Shown: piece by piece, positions 8,877 through 17,447 of the stretch
How positions within the stretch are numbered: the first letter of the stretch is position 1
How the letters are laid out: each line of letters begins with the position of its first letter
Assembly (NCBI RefSeq): GCF_014635325.1
Contig: NZ_BMCT01000001.1
Span: forward strand, 434,001-498,000
Origin: Azorhizobium oxalatiphilum
Lineage (GTDB): Bacteria > Pseudomonadota > Alphaproteobacteria > Rhizobiales > Xanthobacteraceae
DNA: 64,000 bases
Direction of reading: 5' to 3'
Notes under the pieces: generated by a model
Told to the model about the DNA's origin: nothing
Seen by the model: the letters and a program-made list of their open reading frames with translations, nothing else
Databases searched by the model: none
Position numbers and translations under genes: made by a program

Positions 8877-9488
8877 TCAGATGCCGCGTTGCTTGGGCTG
8901 CGGGGCAAGAAAGCGCAGGATCAACGGACGCTGGGCGACGATGGGACCGAAGCGCGGCGTGACGTCCAGCGGCAGGCAGCCGGCGAGGCTGTTGAGCGCT
9001 TCGATGACGAAGGCCCGCTGCTCCTCCGGCCCACCGGGCAGCTTGGAGTAGGTGGCCTGCGGCTTGCCGCGCAGGCGGCCCTTGGCATCGACCGCGAAGC
9101 GCAGCGTGAGGGTTGCCTCCTCCGGTCCCGCGACGGGTTCGAGGCAAGCCTCGAAATGGGCGTCGAACATCTTCCAGTTATCAAGCGGGCCTTTGGGCGC
9201 GACCGGGCGTTCGGCGGAGCGCTCCGGCGTCGGCGGCGTCTTCGGCTGCAGACGCGGGGTCGTCGGCACCGGCATGCGCGGCGGAGCGGCATCCTCGTCC
9301 GGCAGCGTTCCGATCGAGGCGAGCCGGACCGGCGCGGCCAGTTGCGCGGCGGGGGCCGGGTTCGCGGCGGATGCGGCCCTGGCCCCGGCGCAGGCCAGAA
9401 GCATGGGTGCTGCCGTTGCGAGCGCGAGGGTGAGAGAGCGGATGAGGTGAGCGGACGGAGAAGCGGAGCGACGGCTGGAAGGACGCAT
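8877..9488 (-). CDS. Secreted Pro/Ala-rich protein with TolA/TonB-like C-terminus, function unknown
   Basis: 203 residues. An N-terminal signal-like stretch (about 12–40, Ala/Leu-rich, ending near GARAAS) is followed by a Pro-rich spacer (about 45–100) and a compact C-terminal domain (about 105–203) with alternating beta-strand pattern (ATLTLRFAVDAKGRLRG) and a helix AFVIEALNSLAGCLPL. That layout resembles periplasmic proteins with a TolA/TonB C-terminal fold, but I cannot name a family with confidence. Two Cys in the C-terminal domain could form a disulfide. It is followed on the same strand, six bases upstream, by another hypothetical gene, so the two may be co-transcribed. Confidence 0.75.
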   Translation of the reverse strand: MRPSSRRSASPSAHLIRSLTLALATAAPMLLACAGARAASAANPAPAAQLAAPVRLASIGTLPDEDAAPPRMPVPTTPRLQPKTPPTPERSAERPVAPKGPLDNWKMFDAHFEACLEPVAGPEEATLTLRFAVDAKGRLRGKPQATYSKLPGGPEEQRAFVIEALNSLAGCLPLDVTPRFGPIVAQRPLILRFLAPQPKQRGI

Positions 9489-9493
9489 GATGG

Positions 9494-9763
9494 TCAGTTG
9501 GTGGTTCGCAGGGGAGGAGGTGAAGACGGCACGGTGCCGCGTTCGAGATGATCCGCCACTTCCGTCAGCGCCTCGGCGAGCGCTCTGAGCTGTTCGGGAT
9601 TGGCGGAAACCTGGACGGCGGGGGAGGGCAGGCCGGGGCGGGGCTTGCCCACCTCAAGGCGCAGCGCACCCACTTCGCCGCCGAAAAGAGCGGTGGTGAA
9701 TCCCTGCAGCGGCCACACCTTCAGGCGGCCCTGCTCGTCCTTGTCCCATTCGTCAAAAGCCAT
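9494..9763 (-). CDS. Hypothetical protein, 89 residues
   Basis: Start ATG at 9763 was chosen because the protein begins naturally with MAFDEWDKDEQG and a GGAAAG stretch lies upstream on the minus strand. The protein shows a mixed beta region (VWPLQGFTTALFGGEVGALRLEV) followed by an amphipathic helix (NPEQLRALAEALTEVADHLE). No signal peptide, membrane segment or Cys. The sequence matches no family I can name. The gene sits five bases before the TolA-like gene and is probably in the same transcript. Confidence 0.65.
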   Translation of the reverse strand: MAFDEWDKDEQGRLKVWPLQGFTTALFGGEVGALRLEVGKPRPGLPSPAVQVSANPEQLRALAEALTEVADHLERGTVPSSPPPLRTTN

Positions 9764-10256
9764 GCGCCGGACTTTCCGGTTTGCTGAACGGACCTGAGGC
9801 CATCGCCAGAGCAATTCCCGCAGACATGCGTGCGGTTCTGCGAAGGGAATTGCGTTAACCAAGGGGGCTGGAGCGCTTCCGCGCTTCTTTGAAACACGCA
9901 GGCGCCCCAGGGAATCACGCGGGCGGCATGGCGGACAGCGGCGGGGGAAATCGACACGCCAGGCGATACGCCGGGCAACCCGGCAGCGCCGTCCGTCCGG
10001 GTCTGCAACCCAGGGACGCGGTTCTGCCCTGTCGAGAAGGGGTTTTCCACGCACCGGCCGGCCGAAATGCCGTCCAAGTGCACGAACTGTGCGCCTCTTT
10101 CTTGCGCTGAACAATCCGTCATAAGACGATCTCTCGTGCGATACGAAAGATGGGAACAGGTGTGGCGGGAACGGCACAGCATTCCCCGTCGCTCGTATCG
10201 ACGAACATTTACGGCAACGTTATAGGTGGGGCGGGGATGGGGAGCGCGTCGGCGAA
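9764..10256. other. Intergenic region with one palindromic repeat
   Basis: 493 bases between a leftward hypothetical gene and a rightward glycosyltransferase, so promoters in both directions are expected. A palindromic unit is at 9809–9853, followed by TTAACCAAGG (9855–9864), a ten-base string also present at 41070–41079. Open frames in the rest have no family resemblance and no ribosome binding site, so no gene is called. Confidence 0.6.
9809..9853. repeat. Palindromic interspersed repeat unit
   Basis: AGAGCAATTCCC starts at 9809. Its GCAATTCCC (9811–9819) is the exact reverse complement of GGGAATTGC (9845–9853), and CGCA...TGCG pairs within the loop. The first ten bases, AGAGCAATTC, recur at 20836, and AGAGCA at 1050. 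Confidence 0.55.
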
Positions 10257-10856
10257 TTGATTTCGGTCGTTATTCCAACGAAGGATTCCGAACGCGACCT
10301 CGTTCCGGTCCTGTCCGCGCTGGTGGCCGGCGTCACCGGCGGCGTGCTGCGCGAGGTCATCCTTGTCGATGGTGCGTCCACCGACGAGACCGCGACCATC
10401 GCCGATGCGGCGGGCTGCACCTTCCTGCCCTCGGTGGGGGATGTGGGGGTACGGCTCAAGCAGGGCGCGGCGCATACGCGCGGGCGCTGGCTGCTGTTCC
10501 TCGGGCCCAATGCCATTCTCGATGAAGGCTGGCCGCGCGAGGTGAGCGCCTTTCTGGAAACCATGGAGCGTCGCGGCGGCGCCGACAAGGCGGTGGCGAC
10601 CTTCCGCCTGTCCATGGACGGCTACGGCTTCCGGCCGCGCCTCGGCGAGGCGATGGCGGCGGCAAAGCTCAACGTGCTGGGCCTGCCCAAGCCGGGACAG
10701 GGCCTTCTGATCTCACGGCGCCACTACGACAGGCTGGGCGGCCATCCGCCGGGTGTGTCGGCCGAACGACGGCTCATGGCCCGCATCGGGCGCCGGCGGG
10801 TGCACGTGCTGCGCACCCGTGTGCTTCTGGCCGCGCCACGGACGGACGCGGACTGA
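10257..10856 (+). CDS. Glycosyltransferase family 2
   Basis: Probable cytoplasmic or membrane-associated GT-A fold sugar transferase of 199 residues. The N-terminus MISVVIPTKDSE is the usual family 2 opening, and VILVDGASTDET carries the nucleotide-sugar binding Asp. Further features: RGRWLLFLGPNA and the C-terminal segment RHYDRLGGHP, seen in short single-domain family 2 enzymes of alphaproteobacteria. The start is read as TTG 10257, because translation from it gives the intact N-terminus; a GGGGAG lies 13 bases upstream. Sugar donor and acceptor cannot be predicted, and there are no partner polysaccharide genes nearby. Confidence 0.85.
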   Translation: MISVVIPTKDSERDLVPVLSALVAGVTGGVLREVILVDGASTDETATIADAAGCTFLPSVGDVGVRLKQGAAHTRGRWLLFLGPNAILDEGWPREVSAFLETMERRGGADKAVATFRLSMDGYGFRPRLGEAMAAAKLNVLGLPKPGQGLLISRRHYDRLGGHPPGVSAERRLMARIGRRRVHVLRTRVLLAAPRTDAD

Positions 10857-10875
10857 CCTTATCGCTCCGTCCGCC

Positions 10876-11085
10876 TCAGCGGATGGTGGCGACCACCTGC
10901 GGGATGTCCTCGCGGCGGATACCGGCGTAGGCCAGCTCGCTGTCGGACATGCGCGACATGCGCTCATAGGCGATCATCATGCGGCGGGCCTGGCCGAGGG
11001 CGGCGAAGGTCTGCGACACGATCTCGGCGAAACGGCCAAAGCCGCGACGGCCGACGGGAAGGGCGGAAGTGGTGAGAGCAGTCAT
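10876..11085 (-). CDS. DUF1127 domain small protein
   Basis: 69 residues. The C-terminal half (about 38–66), YERMSRMSDSELAYAGIRRE, is the typical DUF1127 helical segment, rich in Arg and aromatic residues. Members of this family in alphaproteobacteria include small proteins with roles in phosphate and carbon metabolism and RNA turnover, but the role of this one is unknown. AGGAG lies upstream of the ATG on the minus strand. A GTGCAT/ATGCAC inverted repeat is about 60 bases upstream of the start (11145–11163). It converges with the glycosyltransferase gene. Confidence 0.88.
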   Translation of the reverse strand: MTALTTSALPVGRRGFGRFAEIVSQTFAALGQARRMMIAYERMSRMSDSELAYAGIRREDIPQVVATIR

Positions 11086-11528
11086 CTCTTTATCTCCTCA
11101 CCCAAAGGAATAATGGATATCTGTGCGGCGCAACATACACGATTGTGCATGGCAGCAATGCACGTATATGGCGACGCTCCCGCTTGGTTCGCCCAAGGCG
11201 GTAAAAAGCTGCACCGGGCAGGCTTGGTGAGATGTGCGGCGGTAATTTAATACACGCCATTCGCGGCGTGGTTGGTCTGGTTGCGATGCGGCATAAGTCC
11301 CGGCTCGGCGAGGTCGGACGAGTGCGACGGAATGGGGCGGGGGTGGATGCCGCCGGGGCGGCGCTGAGGCCCTGTTTTCGGGAAACAACAGCCTGGGACG
11401 GGGTGTGGAAAAGTTTTGACTCCCCTCTGGACCCTCGGGAATGAATTGCGTATAGAGGCGCTCTCGCAGCCACTTCGGGGTTGCACCGCTCTAAGCGGCG
11501 GGGCTTTGCTTCACGGCGAGCCAATGCT
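11086..11528. other. Intergenic region between DUF1127 gene and tRNA-Gln
   Basis: 443 bases with no supported gene. It holds the leftward promoter region of the DUF1127 gene (inverted repeat GTGCAT 11145–11150 / ATGCAC 11158–11163) and the probable tRNA promoter near 11428–11456. The open frames here have no family resemblance. Confidence 0.6.
11428..11456 (+). promoter_or_regulatory. Candidate promoter of tRNA-Gln
   Basis: TGGACC (11428–11433) and TATAGA (11451–11456) are spaced 17 bases apart and fit a housekeeping-type -35/-10 pair. The predicted start, near 11463, would leave a leader of about 65 bases before the tRNA. Confidence 0.4.
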
Positions 11529-11602
11529 TGGGGGATAGTTCAACGGTAGAACCGCGGACTCTGACTCCGTTAATCTAGGTTCGAATCCTAGTCCCCCAGC
11601 CA
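11529..11602 (+). tRNA. tRNA-Gln (anticodon CTG)
   Basis: 74 bases including an encoded CCA (11600–11602). The acceptor stem TGGGGGA (11529–11535) pairs with TCCCCCA (11592–11598), with discriminator G. The anticodon stem GCGGA/TCCGT encloses loop CTCTGAC, giving anticodon CTG, which reads CAG. The T arm CTAGG-TTCGAAT-CCTAG is perfect. No att-like copy of the 3' end was seen further right, so it does not look like an occupied integration site. Confidence 0.97.
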
Positions 11603-11953
11603 CTCATTTAGCCCCACTTCTTCCGTTCCCATGTGGGTCTGGCCGCCTCGGTCGGGCGCGCAGCCGGGAAATCTGTTCTCTTCCCGAGCTTCCGGATGGC
11701 GTTCCAGGCGAGCGCAGCATCGCTGGAGAGGTCGTGTTGCCGACATCGCCACCTCGCTACAGAACGAGGCCGCGGGCGCTTTCGCTCTCCCCTCTTGACC
11801 ATGATCCGGAAAGCGTCGCCGGTGGAGGGCGGGCATCGTCACTCCTGCGACCTTGCGTCATCCGTGCGCGTTGCGGGGCGGTCCGCAATTGCGGTTTCCT
11901 CGGGAATGGGCGTAGTCAGCTGAACAGCGTGGGTGGCATTCCGGAGCCTTTGG
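11603..11953. other. Intergenic region after tRNA-Gln
   Basis: 351 bases. I see no gene, repeat or clear terminator. The only functional signal is CGGAG near 11943–11947, a ribosome binding site for the methyltransferase ATG at 11954. Confidence 0.6.
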
Positions 11954-12712
11954 ATGTCCTTGTTCAGTCCCAAGCAGGATAAAGACGCCAACCGGGATCC
12001 CATGCCCGCGTTCTGGCGCGCCTGGGGCCAGCAGGAGACCATCGTCCGGCACCGTGGGGAGCCGCGCCGTGACCTCTTTCGCGAACATCCCGTCTGGCTC
12101 GCGGTGATGCCTCTGCTGCTGGACGATGCCGCCCGCCCGCTGCGCCGGGTCGCCGACATGGGCAGCGGCACCGGGATCGTGGCTGAGCACTTCGCCCGCC
12201 TCGGATATGAGGTCGTCGCCATCGAGGCCGCCGAGAGCCGGGCCGAGATCGCACGCCGCCGTCTCGCACCCTATCCGTCGGCCCGTGTCGTCGTGGGTGA
12301 TGCTCTCAATCCTCCGCTGGAGGTTGGCGAGGTGGATGCCATCGTCAGCCGGAACCTGATGTGGCTGCTGCCAGATCCACCGGCGGCGGTGCAGGGCTGG
12401 CGGAACCTGCTTGCCCCCGGCGGACGGGTGGCCGCGCTGGATGCCACATGGCGCCTGCAACGCTACCGCTTCTCGCGCTTCCTGCCGCGCAAGCGGGGTA
12501 ACACCGCCCCGCAGACCATGACCCGCCCGACGCCGCTGTCGAACACGCCGACGTCCGAAGCCGCCATGCAGGCCTGGTCCCAGGCGGGGCTTGAGCAGGT
12601 GCGGGCGGTGGAGCTGGGATGGCTGAGCGCGGTGAAGGACTATCGCGATCCGCTGCGGCGCATGGCGGACCGGAGCCGCTATTATGCCGTGGTCGGCGAC
12701 GTTCCCGCCTGA
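11954..12712 (+). CDS. Class I SAM-dependent methyltransferase
   Basis: 252 residues. Motif I VADMGSGTGIVAEHF, motif II acidic residue in VVAIEAAES, VVVGDAL and the post-motif DAIVSRNLMWLL give a Rossmann-fold methyltransferase. The N-terminal cap FWRAWGQQETIVRHRGE and the late segment resemble small-molecule methyltransferases, but the substrate is unknown. ATG 11954 is preferred over GTG 11933 because CGGAG lies six bases upstream. It is followed 158 bases later by the chromate-resistance pair. The two may be unrelated. Confidence 0.82.
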   Translation: MSLFSPKQDKDANRDPMPAFWRAWGQQETIVRHRGEPRRDLFREHPVWLAVMPLLLDDAARPLRRVADMGSGTGIVAEHFARLGYEVVAIEAAESRAEIARRRLAPYPSARVVVGDALNPPLEVGEVDAIVSRNLMWLLPDPPAAVQGWRNLLAPGGRVAALDATWRLQRYRFSRFLPRKRGNTAPQTMTRPTPLSNTPTSEAAMQAWSQAGLEQVRAVELGWLSAVKDYRDPLRRMADRSRYYAVVGDVPA

Positions 12713-12870
12713 GGCACGCTCCGCATGCCATCGGCTGCGGGCGGGGAGCAATTTCGGTTGCGCGGCAGGTGGCTTTGTGGCTACCGTTTCGGCATGGGGT
12801 TCGTCGCGATTACCCCGTGAGGCGGCAGCCGAAAGATCGCGTCCATCTTCCCTCTCCAGGGGTGGGCGCC

Positions 12871-13689
12871 ATGCCGTCAAACACCGAGATCACATCCTCC
12901 CAGCTTCAGCGATTGATCGGCCTGCCAAACGCGCCGACGATCATCGACGTCCGCACGGCGGATGACTTCGCCGCCGATCCGAGGCTGATTCCCGCGTCCT
13001 TGCGCCGGAACGCCACCGAGGTTTCCTCGTGGGCGAGGGACATCCCGCGCCGGGACATCGTCCTCGTCTGCCAGCACGGCCTGAAGCTCAGCCAGGGGGC
13101 CGCCGCATGGCTGCGCGCCGAGGGCATCCGGGCGGAGACGCTGGAAGGCGGCTTCGAGGGCTGGAAGGCGGCAGGCGGCCTGCTGGTGAATACGGCTGTT
13201 CTGCCGCCTCGGGACCACACCGGACGGACGGTCTGGGTCACACGCGCCCGGCCGAAGGTGGATCGGATCGCCTGCCCGTGGCTGATCAGGCGCTTTGTAG
13301 ACCCCGAGGCCCGGTTCCTGTTCGTCGCGCCGTCGGAAGTGGCCGCCGTCGCCGAACGCTTCGGCGCGGCCGCCTTCGACATCGGGGATACGTTCTGGGG
13401 GCACCGGGGCGAGCGCTGCACCTTCGACACCATGCTGGAGGAATTGCAGCTCTCCTCGCCCGTATTGAGCCGGTTGGCCACCATCGTGCGGGCCGCCGAT
13501 ACGGATCGTCTCGACCTCTCGCCCCAGGCCGCGGGCCTGCTGGCGGCATCCCTCGGCCTTTCCCGGATGTTCAAGGAGGACCTGGAGCAACTCGATGCCG
13601 GTCTGCTTCTGTACGACGCCTTCTATCGCTGGTGCCGTGATGCGACCGAGGAAACGCATAACTGGCCGTCCGGCCCGAAGTCCGCGTGA
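12871..13689 (+). CDS. chrB: Rhodanese–ChrB fusion, chromate resistance protein
   Basis: 272 residues in two parts. Residues about 8–108 form a rhodanese domain with the active-site loop VCQHGLKLS, where Cys67 is the persulfide candidate. Residues about 120–265 match the ChrB C-terminal domain (VWVTRARPKVDRIACPWLIR, then FWGHRGERCTFDTML). In chromate-resistance operons, ChrB-type proteins act in regulation or chromate handling and are paired with ChrA. Here the N-terminal regulator part is replaced by a sulfurtransferase domain, so a catalytic or sulfur-sensing role is more likely than DNA binding. The chrA start is 11 bases downstream. The ATG was chosen because the conserved rhodanese domain starts soon after it. 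Confidence 0.88.
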   Translation: MPSNTEITSSQLQRLIGLPNAPTIIDVRTADDFAADPRLIPASLRRNATEVSSWARDIPRRDIVLVCQHGLKLSQGAAAWLRAEGIRAETLEGGFEGWKAAGGLLVNTAVLPPRDHTGRTVWVTRARPKVDRIACPWLIRRFVDPEARFLFVAPSEVAAVAERFGAAAFDIGDTFWGHRGERCTFDTMLEELQLSSPVLSRLATIVRAADTDRLDLSPQAAGLLAASLGLSRMFKEDLEQLDAGLLLYDAFYRWCRDATEETHNWPSGPKSA

Positions 13690-13700
13690 GGGAGGCGATC

Positions 13701-15104
13701 ATGGCCATCACCACCTCGACGCGCGTCGACACGGACGAACGCCCCATCCCGACGCTGGCCGAAGCCGCCAGGGTCTGGGCGAAGATCGGCCTCCTGAGCT
13801 TCGGAGGCCCCGCGGGGCAGATCGCCCTGATGCACAAGGAATTGGTCGAGGAGCGACGCTGGATCGGCGAGCAGCGATTCCTGCATGCCCTCAATTACTG
13901 CATGCTGCTGCCGGGCCCGGAGGCCCAGCAATTGGCCACCTATGTGGGCTGGCTGATGCACCGGACGCTCGGCGGCCTGATCGCCGGCATCCTGTTCGTC
14001 CTGCCGGGCGCGGTCGTGATGCTCGGCCTCAGCATTCTGTACGCCTCCTACCGTCATGTTCCGCTCATCGAGGCCATCTTCTTCGGCGTGAAGGCGGCGG
14101 TGCTGGCGGTCGTCATCGAGGCCCTGCTGCGCATCGGACGGCGGGCCCTGAAAAACCGCTTCATGATCGGGATCGCGGTCGCGGCCTTTATCGGCATCTA
14201 TGTCTTCGGCCTTCCCTTCCCGCTCATCATCCTGCTGGCCGGGCTGACGGGATGGATGGGCAACCGGCTCGCCCCGGACCTCTTCTCCGGTGGCGGACAT
14301 CGCGGGAAGGACGGTGTCGAGGATGTCGAGGGCGTGATCGACCTCATGTTCGAGCGCGGCGAACTCGGCCATGCCGATCCCTCATGGGCGCGCTTTTTCC
14401 GTGTGGTGGCCATCTGGGTGCCGGTCTGGCTCGGCCCCGTCTTCCTGCTCGTCCTCATGACGGGGACGAGCAGCGTCTGGACGCAGATCGGCACCTTCTT
14501 CAGTGCCATGGCGATGGTGACTTTCGGTGGTGCCTATGCCGTTCTGGCCTACGTCGCCCAGGCGGCCGTGGAGAGTTATGGCTGGCTCGCGCCGAGTGAG
14601 ATGGTCGATGGACTGGGGCTGGCGGAAACGACGCCCGGCCCCCTGATCATGGTGCTGCAATTCGTCGGCTTCCTCGCCGCCTACCGGGCTGCGGGCGCGC
14701 TCGATCCCCTGCTGGCGGGCTGCCTCGGGGCGCTGCTGACGACCTGGGTCACTTTCGCCCCGTGCTTCTTCTGGATCTTCCTCGGCGCCCCGTATGTGGA
14801 GGCCCTGCGGGGCAATAAGGCCCTGTCGGCGGCACTGACGGCGATCACGGCGGCGGTGGTCGGCGTGGTGGCGAACCTGTCCCTGTGGTTTGCCCTGCAT
14901 GTGGTGTTTCGGGAGGTCCACCCCGTCGCGTTCCTCGGGATGGCTCCGAGCGTTCCCCGGCTGGATTCGATCGACTGGCGGGCGGCCCTGCTCGCGGCCG
15001 CGGCCATGGTCGCCATGCTGCGCTTCAGGGTGGGCATGCTCCCGACGCTGCTGGCCTGTGCGCTGGCTGGCGTGCTGCTGACAAGTGTTCCGGCATCGCT
15101 GTGA
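13701..15104 (+). CDS. chrA: Chromate transporter ChrA (long-chain type, two CHR domains)
   Basis: Inner-membrane efflux carrier of the CHR superfamily, exporting chromate. The 467 residues hold two homologous halves. The first (about 20–200) carries IGLLSFGGPAGQIALMH and NYCMLLPGPEAQQLA. The second (about 260–460) carries MVTFGGAYAVLAYVA and LAETTPGPLIMVLQFVGF. About ten hydrophobic segments are seen. GGGAGG (13690–13694) supports ATG 13701. It follows the rhodanese-ChrB gene by 11 bases, so the two form an operon. The next gene converges. Confidence 0.95.
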   Translation: MAITTSTRVDTDERPIPTLAEAARVWAKIGLLSFGGPAGQIALMHKELVEERRWIGEQRFLHALNYCMLLPGPEAQQLATYVGWLMHRTLGGLIAGILFVLPGAVVMLGLSILYASYRHVPLIEAIFFGVKAAVLAVVIEALLRIGRRALKNRFMIGIAVAAFIGIYVFGLPFPLIILLAGLTGWMGNRLAPDLFSGGGHRGKDGVEDVEGVIDLMFERGELGHADPSWARFFRVVAIWVPVWLGPVFLLVLMTGTSSVWTQIGTFFSAMAMVTFGGAYAVLAYVAQAAVESYGWLAPSEMVDGLGLAETTPGPLIMVLQFVGFLAAYRAAGALDPLLAGCLGALLTTWVTFAPCFFWIFLGAPYVEALRGNKALSAALTAITAAVVGVVANLSLWFALHVVFREVHPVAFLGMAPSVPRLDSIDWRAALLAAAAMVAMLRFRVGMLPTLLACALAGVLLTSVPASL

Positions 15105-15195
15105 CAGCGGACCGCGATGCAGGTGGCGATATCACCGGCTGGCCCTTTGTAACGGCGGATCGGCGCGTTCCCGTGACGCAATGGCGGCGCAGCCG

Positions 15196-16848
15196 TCAGG
15201 ATGTGGCTTCCACGGGGGTGGTGTTGGGAAAACTGAGCAGCGGAACACCACAGCGAGCGCGATTGCGGGCGTGGAAGGTCGCGAACTCCGGGCCGGGCAT
15301 GGGGCGGGCGAACAGCCAGCCCTGTCCATAATCCACGTCGTGGGCCAGCAGATAGTCCAGCTGCCCCTTCTCCTCGATGCCCTCGGCGACGATCCGGAGG
15401 CCGAGGGTCTTGGCCATGTCGATGATGTGGGCCGTCACGGTGCTGGTGGCGGCGTCGCGGTCGATGGTGCTCACGAAGGACTTGTCGATCTTCAGCGCGT
15501 CCAGCGGCAGGCTCTGCAGATATTGCAGCGAGGAATAGCCGGTGCCGAAGTCGTCGATGGCAACGATGTGCCCCGCCTTGCGGGCGCGGGCGATGGTGGA
15601 GCGGGCGGCCTCGATGTGCAGGAAGCCGCGTTCGGTGGCCTCCAGCCAGATCTGCTCCATGCGGATGCCGGTGCCCTCCAGCGCCGTGCGGATCACGGCC
15701 AGCACGCGCCCCGTCCGCAGATCGTCCGCACACAGGTTGATGGCCACATGCAGCGCGGGATCGGCGGCGAGCAGGGGAGCAAGGTCGGCAACGATGCAGT
15801 CGATCACCTGATCAGTGATGGGCAGGATGAGCCCGCTTTCCTCGGCCAGCGGCACGAACAGGTCCGGGCGCACGCGCGAGCCGTCGGGGCGGTGCCACCG
15901 GACAAGGGCCTCCACGCCGATGCAGGCGCCGGAGCGCAGCTCCACCACCGGCTGATAGTGCACCACGAATTCCCGGTTGCGCACCGCCAGCGCCAGTTCC
16001 GCCAACGGTGACAGGCGCCGTCGCGAGAGCCAGATGACGCCGGCGATCAGGCAGAGGGCGCCGATGGCGCCGATCGGCAGCAGGGTCAATTGTTGCTGGC
16101 GCAGCCCCTGAAGCATCTCGCTGCGGGGCATGAGGGCGACGGCCGTCCAGTCGCCCCGTTGCGCCATGCCGAACAGGTGGGCGTCGTCGAGCCCGTTGTC
16201 GGCATGGGCCATGATCTCGTGCACGAGCGCGGTGTCGGGAACGTTGAGCTGCGCGACGAGGGGGCCGTCCCGTGTCGCGAGGGCGAGGCCCACGCCGGGA
16301 TCGATGATGATGTCCACGAGCCGCAGCGGGTCGATCAGCACGTTGTAGGCGCCCCGGCCCAGCGCCATCATCTCCTTGTCCGGATAGACGGCGGAGCGCA
16401 TGCGCAGGGTGACGCCGAGCCCGCCGGGCAGGATGTAGTCGGCGGGCGCGCGCCGGGTGCCCGCCTCGAACACGCCCCACGAGGTGCATTGCAGTACGCC
16501 GTCGTGGAAATAACCCACTTCCTCGATGGTGCGGCTGCCGAAGGCCAGGCGGCGCATATGCGCGATATGGGCCGGCGAGCAGGCGGGCAACTGGCTCGCC
16601 TCCATGGTGAGCAGGATCTGGCGAGCCTCGGCGATGGACAGGTCCGCGCGGGAGATGGCGCGGCCCGCCAACGTGGCCAGCCGGTGCTGCTCCGCCTTGA
16701 TGGCGAAGCTCCAGGAGGCGTAGAGCACCGCTGCAATGGGCATGACCGCGCCGACGAAGGCGAGCACCACCGCGCCGGCGATGATGCGCGATCGGCGCAG
16801 CTCGGAGACCTGCGGCGGATGGGGGCCGGATGAGGCGTCAGACGACAT
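15196..16848 (-). CDS. Cyclic-di-GMP phosphodiesterase with CSS-motif sensor and EAL domain
   Basis: Inner-membrane enzyme expected to hydrolyse cyclic-di-GMP in response to a periplasmic signal. In the 550-residue form: membrane segment about 15–40; periplasmic CSS-motif domain about 45–270 (Cys in LPACSPAH and in VLQCTSWG); second membrane segment about 275–300; EAL domain to the end. The EAL motif is intact (VEALVRWHRPDG), as are DDFGTGYSSL, the Lys of LKIDKSF and AEGIEEK, so it should be active. CSS-type phosphodiesterases are known to be controlled by periplasmic thiol redox state (DsbA/DsbB system in E. coli). The start is uncertain: ATG 16848 gives the best N-terminus, but in-frame ATGs at 16875 and further upstream are possible. 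Confidence 0.9.
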   Translation of the reverse strand: MSSDASSGPHPPQVSELRRSRIIAGAVVLAFVGAVMPIAAVLYASWSFAIKAEQHRLATLAGRAISRADLSIAEARQILLTMEASQLPACSPAHIAHMRRLAFGSRTIEEVGYFHDGVLQCTSWGVFEAGTRRAPADYILPGGLGVTLRMRSAVYPDKEMMALGRGAYNVLIDPLRLVDIIIDPGVGLALATRDGPLVAQLNVPDTALVHEIMAHADNGLDDAHLFGMAQRGDWTAVALMPRSEMLQGLRQQQLTLLPIGAIGALCLIAGVIWLSRRRLSPLAELALAVRNREFVVHYQPVVELRSGACIGVEALVRWHRPDGSRVRPDLFVPLAEESGLILPITDQVIDCIVADLAPLLAADPALHVAINLCADDLRTGRVLAVIRTALEGTGIRMEQIWLEATERGFLHIEAARSTIARARKAGHIVAIDDFGTGYSSLQYLQSLPLDALKIDKSFVSTIDRDAATSTVTAHIIDMAKTLGLRIVAEGIEEKGQLDYLLAHDVDYGQGWLFARPMPGPEFATFHARNRARCGVPLLSFPNTTPVEATS

Positions 16849-17041
16849 GGGCAGACACCGCCTTCGCTTCCGCATACCCGCGAAAGGTGCGGAAAGGGTG
16901 GTCTGCATCCAAGCATAAACGGGACCATAACCTTGCGCTAACCCTGCCGAGGGCCCGGGCTTCATATCCCCGTTTGCCATAGTGAGCCGGGGAACTGGCA
17001 GGCTGCTGCTGCCGTTGCGTCTTTAGGACAAGGAGATGCGT

Positions 17042-17329
17042 ATGACCGAGGCACGTGTGGGACGGATCGGCCATGGCAACAGGCCTGCTGCACCCGCTGC
17101 GCCGCTTGGTGGGAGGGACGGTGAACAGGCGCGTGCGGTTTGGCCCGACAAGGTGCGGGAGCCCGATGTGGGGTTCGCGAACGACACATTCGATGACGGG
17201 GGGCTGGCGGCCATGACGGCTGCGGATCAGGCGGTGAATCCCGCCACGTTCCCGAGCTGGCGCTTCTGGGCGCTGGTCATTGGCGGCATGGCGATGGTCG
17301 GCGCGGCCGCTGTGGTGTCGCTGGCTTAA
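17042..17329 (+). CDS. Small membrane protein, function unknown
   Basis: 95 residues: a polar N-terminal 65 residues and one C-terminal hydrophobic segment (about 70–93, WALVIGGMAMVGAAAVVSLA), so probably a tail-anchored or single-span inner-membrane protein. AAGGAG (17030–17035) sits six bases before ATG 17042, which is better spaced than the ATG at 17036. It is divergent from the EAL phosphodiesterase. I recognise no family. Confidence 0.6.
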   Translation: MTEARVGRIGHGNRPAAPAAPLGGRDGEQARAVWPDKVREPDVGFANDTFDDGGLAAMTAADQAVNPATFPSWRFWALVIGGMAMVGAAAVVSLA

Positions 17330-17447
17330 AGCGCATCGCTGATCCGGGATGGGAAAGCGTAGGGTCGTGCGTGCCGGGGAAGCGGGGCGGCCGGTGCCGC
17401 CCCTCATGTCTATGATCGCCGGTCGTCCGGCAGGCATGGTCCGGCCT

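Noticed and set aside
9880-10180. Possible coding frames on the minus strand between the 89-residue gene and the glycosyltransferase
   Set aside because: Two overlapping frames are open, but neither has a ribosome binding site, a domain or typical composition. Treated as intergenic.
11529-15104. tRNA-Gln as integration site of an island carrying the methyltransferase and chromate genes
   Set aside because: No integrase, no repeated copy of the tRNA 3' end further right, and base composition of these genes is like the surroundings.
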